A DNA stretch of 64,000 nucleotides from Tethya wilhelma (lineage: Eukaryota > Porifera > Demospongiae > Tethyida > Tethyidae). The notes beneath the pieces were generated by a model. It ran no database searches. It was not told where the DNA came from and saw nothing but the letters and a program-made list of their open reading frames with translations. A program made the translations under genes and the position numbers. Location of the stretch: contig CAXIPT010000003.1 of assembly GCA_964030475.1 (NCBI GenBank), positions 8,012,453 through 8,076,452 on the forward strand. The letters are read 5' to 3'. Numbering within the stretch: the first letter of the stretch is position 1; the number at the start of each line of letters is the position of its first letter. Below are positions 57,390 to 64,000 of this stretch, piece after piece.

Positions 57390-57616
57390 AATGCAATACA
57401 AACATAGGAAATGGCCGAATCGTAGAAATGTGAGTGCACAAGATAGGAATGGTTGTCAGATATAGCGAGGAGTTCACTCACTAGTCACCATCCCAAAGCT
57501 CAATGACATTATAGACATAGGAATGAAGTTACTCAATCTGACAACCATTCCTATCTTGTTTGCTCACTTTTTTTCAATTTGGCCATTCCTATTTAGTATT
57601 ATATTATCTCTAATGT
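57390..57616. mobile_element. Family B MITE
   Basis: ACATAGGAAATGGCCGAATC, AAGATAGGAATGGTTGTCAG and the facing CTGACAACCATTCCTATCTT, then TTTGGCCATTCCTATT. Inverted inner arms match exactly over 20 bp. Confidence 0.7.
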
Positions 57617-57703
57617 ATTTTATAATTCCCTACTGAAGAACTGAACACAGAGAATGAGATAAGTAGGACAGAGCTTGAAACACTTCTTGGGACTGGTATC
57701 TTG

Positions 57704-58070
57704 CAATAGATTCCAAATAATGCACACTGAAAAGGATCATTAGGCTAGCTAGCTTATAAATAATTTATGAATTTACAAATAATGGCTACCGTACAGACAG
57801 GGAACTTTTTGTCATGAACAGTCTTCAAGAAATTAAAAGCCGTGACATAACAGAAGAAGAAGATGGAGAGGTTTGGCATATTTTAGTTTGGTACTTTAGC
57901 GATGGTTTTAGGCCATGTTTTTGGTCTCATTAGAAAGAGAATCAGCTAAATAGTAGCTCTAGAAGCCTTATACTGCCAAGCGCTCAGTTTTTGCAGTTAT
58001 TTTCATGAATAATAATTATTTCTATTGTGCTATTTTATTATAATGGCCATCCATGCCATTCCTATGGGGG
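57704..58070. mobile_element. Family C repeat, inverted partial copy
   Basis: GGATGGTTTTAGGCCATGTT-type sequence (GCGATGGTTTTAGGCCATG), GCCAAGCGCTCAGTTTTTGC and GGCCATCCATGCCATTCCTA match 34425-34935 in the same orientation. Confidence 0.6.
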
Positions 58071-58478
58071 AGTGGTTTAGCTACCGAAATGAATTTTATG
58101 ATTAGTGATTTATGAATGACTTCTACACTGAGTTGTTGCTATGGTTACCATAATTAATTTGCTGAAAGCAACAGTATTCACAGTAGTACTGGGTTGTACC
58201 GGAAAATTTTTTTTCAAAGCAAACATTTTGGCAGAAATACAAGTACCATCTTCACAAAAAAAAATGGGAATGACGACAAAAAGGATGATCGGTGCGGGAT
58301 GTATGGTGACTGTAGCTGAAAGTGATACAATCGGTTAAAATCAAATGAAAATATAAAAAAGCTCAACAGCTGAGAACTAATAATTTTCAGCTAGTAAGAA
58401 TTCCCATGAATAGGTTGCCGGGAGTGCTCAGTAATCCCAGTTCAATGTGTTGCTGGTCTTTCTTATGAACATGGCCTC

Positions 58479-58694
58479 CTAGGTTTTGTGTTCCCTTGGA
58501 TTTGCTACAACTTTGACATCAGACCAGAACATGCATGTTTTGCAAGGGCTAATGTTCTCATGTCTGCTTGCTTGACTGGATGCTTGTATTGGTCCAACCT
58601 CTGCGAAAGTTAATGTCCGACCAATGTAGGAGCAATTGCAAGCAGCACACTTATATAAAATTGTACATTGTACTCTGGAACCTCCTAGCCACAC
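58479..58694 (-). pseudogene. Possible GIY-YIG-like retroelement relic
   Basis: The minus-strand frame contains ILYKCAACNCSYIGRTLTFA, which resembles the GIY-YIG start found in Penelope-like and some other retroelements. Nothing else supports it, and it is only 71 codons long. Confidence 0.25.
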
Positions 58695-59393
58695 AGGGCT
58701 ACTCTCATTCAGCAGTATTCACCTCAGCATACCAATCATATGATAATGTTTATTAACCCTCTCATCAATGGGAAATGTTCATTTATCAAAAATGGATAAT
58801 TAGATATACAGCTGGGAGGGCAAGTGCATTAATTAGAATACCTACATTTATTATAAAGCACTACACGTAGAGTACCACAAAAAGGCTTCCTTAAAATCAC
58901 TTTGGTGGAGGATCAAGGATATACTTCAGATCCATAACCATACTCATTGTCTATAGCTACAGCAGCTCTTATGAACACTTGTGGTGATTCTGACATGATC
59001 GATCTAGAGGACTCATATGTATGACTTCTTTTACTGTGTGACTCATGATCTGCCAAGAACTTAGAGGGAACAACCAGCAGCTTGTTAAAGCATTTTTACA
59101 TTAAGTTAATTATATTATACTGTCTGTACATCCTACAGATCAAGTATCTACTGTGTATCAGCTAACATCGGGCAGCCAAAGAGATCAAGCGAAATATTGA
59201 ATACATTCTACTCTGTACAATGTCAAGGATCTATTTATTAGCTTTTAGACTATTGCTGTGGATAGTACTTGTTGGTTGGGTTTGTACTGTGTGTGTTATT
59301 GCATCGTACGTGGTGGTGAAACTGCAAACATATCACATTACAGAGGTTTTCAGGTTGGTTGGCAACATTCTGAATTTTAAAATTAACCTATAC

Positions 59394-60426
59394 ATGCACA
59401 ATATCAATGGCTCGCATTTGCGGTTAGATAAGTCAGGTGACAGTCACGCTTGCAGCTCAAGAGGACAGGAGAGGATGGCTACCAAAGAAACTCATATCTC
59501 TATCACAGGGCAGCATCCGACTGTTACACTTGTTAGCAATGGTGCTATGGCAGGCAAACAATCTGATACTGGCCCAGTAGCAAGGCAGGTGTTAGTTACT
59601 CCACTAAGACAGTCATTGACTTCAACAAATGCCTTTCAGAAGCAACATTCAAGCACAGATTCAGTTGCTCCTAGACCACCTGTGAACTTGCAATCATCTA
59701 TGTCCAAGATGCAATTCACAGTTGGGATAATAGATGAGATTTTTTAAAAGCTGTGAATAAGGAAGGCAAACAAGAGATCAACATGCTATTGTGACCAGGG
59801 ATGATGCATGATTACAAAAAAATTGAGTGACAACTGGTGAGTTTGATGTGGGCTATATTCAGGGAACTACTGTCATACGAATACGTAGCTCTGAAGATCT
59901 TGAAGAGCTGTGGTCTTTGTTAAGGCAGCTACAGAAAAGTACAACTTTGTGGTGTGATGGACTAGTTGCACATGTTGGATGTAAGCGTAAACAGCGATGA
60001 TGATGATGATGAGTCCAATGGTGAGCCACCATCAAAAAGTCAAAAGGCAAGAAACGTGATATGAATCTGCAGCAAGTTCAAGACAATTAAAAGGAGCCAA
60101 TTATACCCAAATGCAATATCGTATTTGGACTGAGTTAGTAGTTGGAGGAATGTGCAGCATGAGTAACAATAGAATGTTCAAGAGAGCAGGTACTGGAGAT
60201 GCGGCAAGCAAAAGAATGAGTGAATCCCAAGCTCTGCTATTGCCATTACTGCTGCCCTATCAAAAAAAGATACCCAGGAAGCACAACCACAACCAAGTTA
60301 ATTGAAAATCAATCGAAACTGTACAAGCAGTTGTCAGATTTGAAAGGTTGTGTCCTAGACGATGCTGAATATGCTGCTGAAAAAGCAACCATAATGGATC
60401 TGCTTAAGCAACTCAGTTCCATATAA
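59394..60426 (+). pseudogene. Decayed accessory ORF of the 59.3-kb transposon, family unnamed
   Basis: Readable pieces in shifting frames: KETHISITGQHPTVTLVSNG (59394-59747), TTVIRIRSSEDLEELWSLLR (about 59850-59998), DDDDESNGEPPSKSQK (about 59998-60060), QMQYRIWTELVVGG (from 60111), an Ala-rich piece AIAITAALSKKDTQ (near 60237), and a C-terminal helix LIENQSKLYKQLSDLKG... ILDLLKQL-like end (to TAA 60426). At least three frameshifts separate them. The final 40 residues look like a coiled-coil tetramerisation tail. I recall similar multi-copy proteins from sponge genomes but no named family. An accessory or DNA-binding role is inference. Confidence 0.5.
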
Positions 60427-60529
60427 ATAGAACCTAAACTTTGTGTTAAAATGTGTTACGTAATCATTGATTATCACTCTATCACAATCACAATTTTATG
60501 CAATTAATTAATATGTATAATAATTGTTT

Positions 60530-61245
60530 AGAGATAGCCAGATGTGATAGGCAGTCTTCTTCAGTCACAATACTAAATGCCATACTCAAGAGTGCTCTGG
60601 GGGCACTGCTAACTTGGAAAAGATCATCATTATCTTTCATGATTCTTTTGACCTGGCTCTTCCAGTGGGTTCAGATCTGGGGAGTATTGAGGTAGGAACA
60701 ACAAGCGGGAACCTACTTAATCCTCTATCAACTGTCTGGCACCTTCCACGGAGGCATTATCCATGATTACAGCAGATAATAGATTCACACAGTTAAATAG
60801 TTGCAGGATGGGAAGTAAACTCAAATATTTCCCCATTTACAGTAACTTCCAGCAAACGGATATCTTGAATTCCCTGAGTAGACATGCTGAGTAGCGGGTC
60901 CCTCTAATTAGAAGTCATTGATCAACTTGTGTGATTCCTCTTATAGAATATGCTCGTTTGTGCCTACTGTGTCAACCATCACAACCACTCTCGTCAATAT
61001 AGAGGGATCATATACAGACACTTCTGCTGCTCTTTGTTCATCACTTTGTTGTAATTCAACTTGTCTCATGACTTGCCTGGTACAGCCCATGTACTTGAGG
61101 GTCCTGCAGAATGTGGCAACACTCCAAATCTGGCAACCCACTCTTGCTGAATTTCATGGAGGTATATTCCAGGATTGTCAGTGACTAACCTCAGCAAGAG
61201 TACCAGTTCAAATTCCCCTAAAAGCTTAGCAGTGTTGTGAGCAGG
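60530..61245 (-). pseudogene. IS630/Tc1-mariner-type DDE transposase relic
   Basis: Minus-strand pieces: LVTDNPGIYLHEIQQEWVA (helix-turn-helix region), CRTLKYMGCTRQVMRQVELQ, YIDESGCDG...HKRAYSIRG...LLIRGTRYSA, TQGIQDIRLLEVTVNGEIF, AVIMDNASVEGARQLI and LFLPQYSPDLNPLEE. The three acidic catalytic positions (DESG, MDNAS, PDLNPLEE) are recognisable, but several stops and frameshifts lie between them, so the enzyme is dead. It belongs to the inverted-repeat element 59341-61541. Confidence 0.8.
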
Positions 61246-61980
61246 CCTTTACATCGCCTGTTTGTTGGAATAGATGGATATACCTCCTAACTGATCTCTC
61301 TCACAGACAACGTTACTGAGATATGTCGCGTACATTGAGACAATGAGCAATGTACAGCCATACCACTCTCCAACGTAGATCAGTCAAGTATGAAAGAGGC
61401 ATGTTTTTGAAATTCCCACTGCTCTATACTAGCGAAGGTGTACGTGTATTGGTACTATACTAGTTAGGTATACGGGCCCCTCACGTTCAAATTTTCAAGC
61501 ATGCACACAGTGAAATTTGCCAACCAACCTGAAAACCTCTGATGTTCATGTATAAAGGATGCACATATTTTGGCTTCTGCAGGACAGTACACAATGGTTA
61601 AAGCAATTTTATTACTTATACTGATCATACTGAATACCTATTATAGCTGCAAACTTCTTTCTGTCTGTCTGGGCAGAACATCTTACAAGATGATGTCATG
61701 GTCATGTTGTTTAATTTAGCTTCCATAAGTAGGTATAATGTTACTGATGAGTTCTCATGCAGATTCAAGCTGATTACTTTTACCGCTAACCACATGTAAC
61801 TTTCACTAACTCAAAACTTTATTCTAAATTAACAACAACAAAAATATTTAAGTAAAAACATTATACAATAAAAGTTAGATCAATAGCTCTGCATGAACAT
61901 ACACTGCCAGTCTAAGACCAAGACATGGTCTTGCAAAAAAAACAAAATAAACAATTCAGAGGTACATGTGGAGGTTGTTA

Positions 61981-62412
61981 CTATATTGCATAATACTTCA
62001 TACACTCACCCTTAGCAATTTGCCATACATCATAGTAGTGATTCACCTCTGAATGTGCTTCTCTTAGCCATTTATTGATCTGCCTATGCCGATCTGTAAC
62101 CAAAACACTTACTCGTAAGTCCTCCTCCTTAAAAAAATTCAGCACTCTGTGTAAGCCTTCTTTCTCCTTATGGTAACTGCTTTTCACTTCACTGGATTGA
62201 GTATGTAAAAATGATATCCAATCAACACCAATTAGCACTGTTTACGTGTTGCAAAACTTACAGCTACTATTTGTCTCAGGATTATCTTTTTGCAGTTAAG
62301 GTCATACTTGGCACTGTGACCAGGGTTATAAGCTCTTCCATCACCAGTCAAAGCAAGTGGATTTCCTTTTTGCTTCAATGCCAGGAATAGTGATTGCTGT
62401 TGCGTTGTCTAT
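61981..62412 (-). pseudogene. Fragment of a metazoan multi-copy transposase-like protein
   Basis: Minus strand: QQQSLFLALKQKGNPLALTG-DGRAYNPGHSAKYDLN (62412-62290), then after a break SEVKSSYHKEKEGLHRVLNF, VLVTDRHRQINKWLREAHSE and NHYYDVWQIAKG ending at a possible donor GTGAGT. The order GDGR..(S/N)PGHSAKY ... SS.EKEGL ... TDRH.QI.KW ... HYYDVWH.AKG is, from memory, that of uncharacterised multi-copy proteins in cnidarians, sponges and fishes, probably RNase H-like transposases. Upstream and downstream parts are not readable here. Confidence 0.5.
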
Positions 62413-63771
62413 ACAGAGCGAACAGCTGGTTGCAAATATTTTTCTTGATGGCAGAAAAAAGTATTGCGTTCTATAGCATGAACGTTCAAAATTTCAAACA
62501 CACGAAGTACTTTGGCTGGAAGAGAACTGGAAAACAATATTGCAGCAGACATTGAGATATTGCCTAAGGGTATTGTTCAAACAAGAGGCCACACACATTT
62601 TCTTAAACAGTAGCTACACGCCTGGACTATCTTCAAAACGTATCAGATATCACTTGTGGTGGCCATAGATGCTTTACCACAAAAGACGCATACAGCAAAG
62701 AGACTCAGTAGAGTAGCTTCGGTGACAAGAATAAACTTGTTAGGTTGCTTGGTCTGCTCACTATCAGATGCGCACCTGTTATATTAATTTTAAAAATGTG
62801 AGGCTCCAAGGGAAAACCAGACGTTTGGGATTTTCCGTGAATTTTGAGTTAGCTATTCCATGTGTATCTAGGCCTTCCCAGGAAGCGCATATCAAAATTT
62901 GATGTGCATAGCTTTCCAGATATAGCACTTGCAAGCAGCCCTGCCTCCACTTGTGGCTTCCTAGAAAAACGGTTGTAAAGTTGTTGTTAGGTAAACTATG
63001 GGTGGTCCATATACTCTCTGTATCTTAATTGAATCATGTACAGTATATGCTGAATATTACCACAGCCAGCCAGGTAATAATTTAGTGAGAAGCGAGTAGC
63101 TAGGAAAGAAACTAACCATTACAAACAGAACATTATCTATCCATGGGTCACGTGATCCATAATAAAAGTTTGAACTTTCATGGTCCAGCTCTCTTCAAGC
63201 TCCAAGACACGGCAGCAGGGAAACCTGGTCAAGTAGTGTGACTCACATGACAATAATATGACAAACTTAACTATTATACTTGCTAAGGTACAGTTATTTT
63301 GCACAGAACTGACAGGCAGTGGGATCATGTTCTCGTGGTCCGTTTCAGTGATATCACACTGTTGGAGCCATGGCACCACTGAAAAGACTCATACTGCTGG
63401 GTGCTTCTTGTAGATTGGTTCAGTGGAGTTTAACACAGCTGGCAGGCAACCACTTGCTGGTGAGTTGGTTCAGACTATTAAAGAGTCCATAGAGCTATAA
63501 TATCCATGGTGTAAATTCTTGTATATGCTTTGTGGACACAATACAAATCAGTCAGTGATATCCATGTGAATGGTAATGGTTTTACAATTAGCTATACTGT
63601 ATTTATTCTAATTTATCGGACACTTCTAATTATCCCGGACACTCTGGCAAATAATTTTTTGTGTTCTAATTTAGTGGACAGCAGCAGCAGCAAAAATTAA
63701 AATGGACTCTAATTTTTCGGATGCATGGGTACAAGCCAGAAAATGAAACAACAGTGAATAGTACATAGTTG
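62413..63771. other. No gene recognised
   Basis: Only short ORFs without motifs. 63610-63720 contains three copies of the phrase TCTAATTTATCGGACAC or variants, possibly a decayed repeat. Confidence 0.4.
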
Positions 63772-64000
63772 GGGCGAGCCTGAGCGAGCCCCAGATAGCG
63801 AGTTGTACATCGGGACCGTCTGTCTGTCTGTCATCGTTGGGTCTTGTACGCTCACCTAAGCTATTTCTAGCTAACATAATGATCGACCCGTACCATGTAC
63901 CATGCATTACTTACGCATGCGCATAAGTTTAGAGTGTGCACGTGTTTTCAAGACAGTCGATATCCGCGATCGAGAAATCAGACAGAGGCAGCTAGAGCAG
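63772..64000 (+). mobile_element. Left end of another hairpin-led repeat, running off the window
   Basis: GGGGCGAGCCTGAGCGAGCC can pair with itself through GGGGC/GCCCC. It is followed by a TCTGTCTGTCTGTC run, ATCGTTGGG and GCTCACCTAAGC, the same plan as the family H left end (hairpin, then TCTGTCTG). The right end is outside the window. Confidence 0.4.

Larger units (their letters stand above)
59341..61541. mobile_element. Decayed 2.2-kb transposon with two convergent ORFs
   Basis: A perfect 25-bp inverted repeat starting CAGAGGTTTTCAGGTTGG bounds 59341-59365 and 61517-61541. Inside, a plus-strand relic ORF (59394-60426) faces a minus-strand IS630/Tc1-type transposase relic (60530-61245). 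No clean target duplication is visible at the outer edges, so they may be eroded. Confidence 0.65.

Noticed and set aside
57169..57465. 98-aa ORF with a hydrophobic segment after a TTTGCAG acceptor-like site
   Set aside because: A membrane helix (CITMVTLMVVVLTNLV) is possible, but the frame runs into a family B MITE and no other exon supports a gene.
59220..59340. Hydrophobic N-terminal extension (MSRIYLLAFRLLLWIVLV)
   Set aside because: It lies outside the inverted repeat of the transposon and is a chance in-frame read-through into it.

Overview
The window looks like nuclear DNA of an early-branching animal, most likely a demosponge of the Amphimedon type. That identification is an inference. 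It rests on AT-rich DNA, spliced genes with GT/AG introns, short intergenic spaces, several families of short inverted-repeat elements, and metazoan-type proteins. Two isolated N bases (12316, 12613) show that this is assembly sequence.

Four host gene types can be read. From left to right: (1) two nearly identical single-exon copies of lipid droplet-associated hydrolase (LDAH, + strand, 3818-4726 and 6582-7490); (2) MITD1, a MIT-domain ESCRT-III-binding protein on the - strand, reconstructed here as six exons from 16377 down to 7548 (241 aa), tail-to-tail with LDAH copy 2; (3) REV1, the Y-family translesion polymerase, + strand, two exons 16430-19071 (856 aa), head-to-head with MITD1 across only 52 bp; (4) RAPGEF1/C3G, the Crk-regulated Rap1 exchange factor, + strand, reconstructed here as 28 coding exons over 24065-54489 (1077 aa), with every splice phase consistent. 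The last two MITD1 exons were copied together with LDAH, so an orphan set of MITD1 terminal exons sits behind LDAH copy 1.

The rest is repeats. 1-1.9 kb is a decayed retrotransposon. 2.3-3.8 kb is a hAT-like insertion with an 8-bp target duplication, 12 bp from the LDAH copy 1 start codon. 10.8-14.1 kb (MITD1 intron 1) is a 1.5-kb direct duplication whose inner ends are marked by N, probably an assembly artefact. The RAPGEF1 introns carry several MITE families, two tRNA-derived repeats, a MULE-like element with a 9-bp target duplication, and a reverse-transcriptase fragment. Right of RAPGEF1 (54.5-64 kb) lie nested TA-flanked inverted-repeat elements and a decayed 2.2-kb transposon. That transposon holds an IS630/Tc1-type transposase and, facing it, a second unrelated ORF.

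The most unusual repeat signal is a family whose ends combine a short terminal inverted repeat with a small hairpin (complete copies near 11.6, 13.4, 22.0, 36.4 and 39.0 kb). I do not recognise it as a named superfamily. No rRNA, functional tRNA or CRISPR was seen. All gene models are from manual reading without alignment tools or transcript data.
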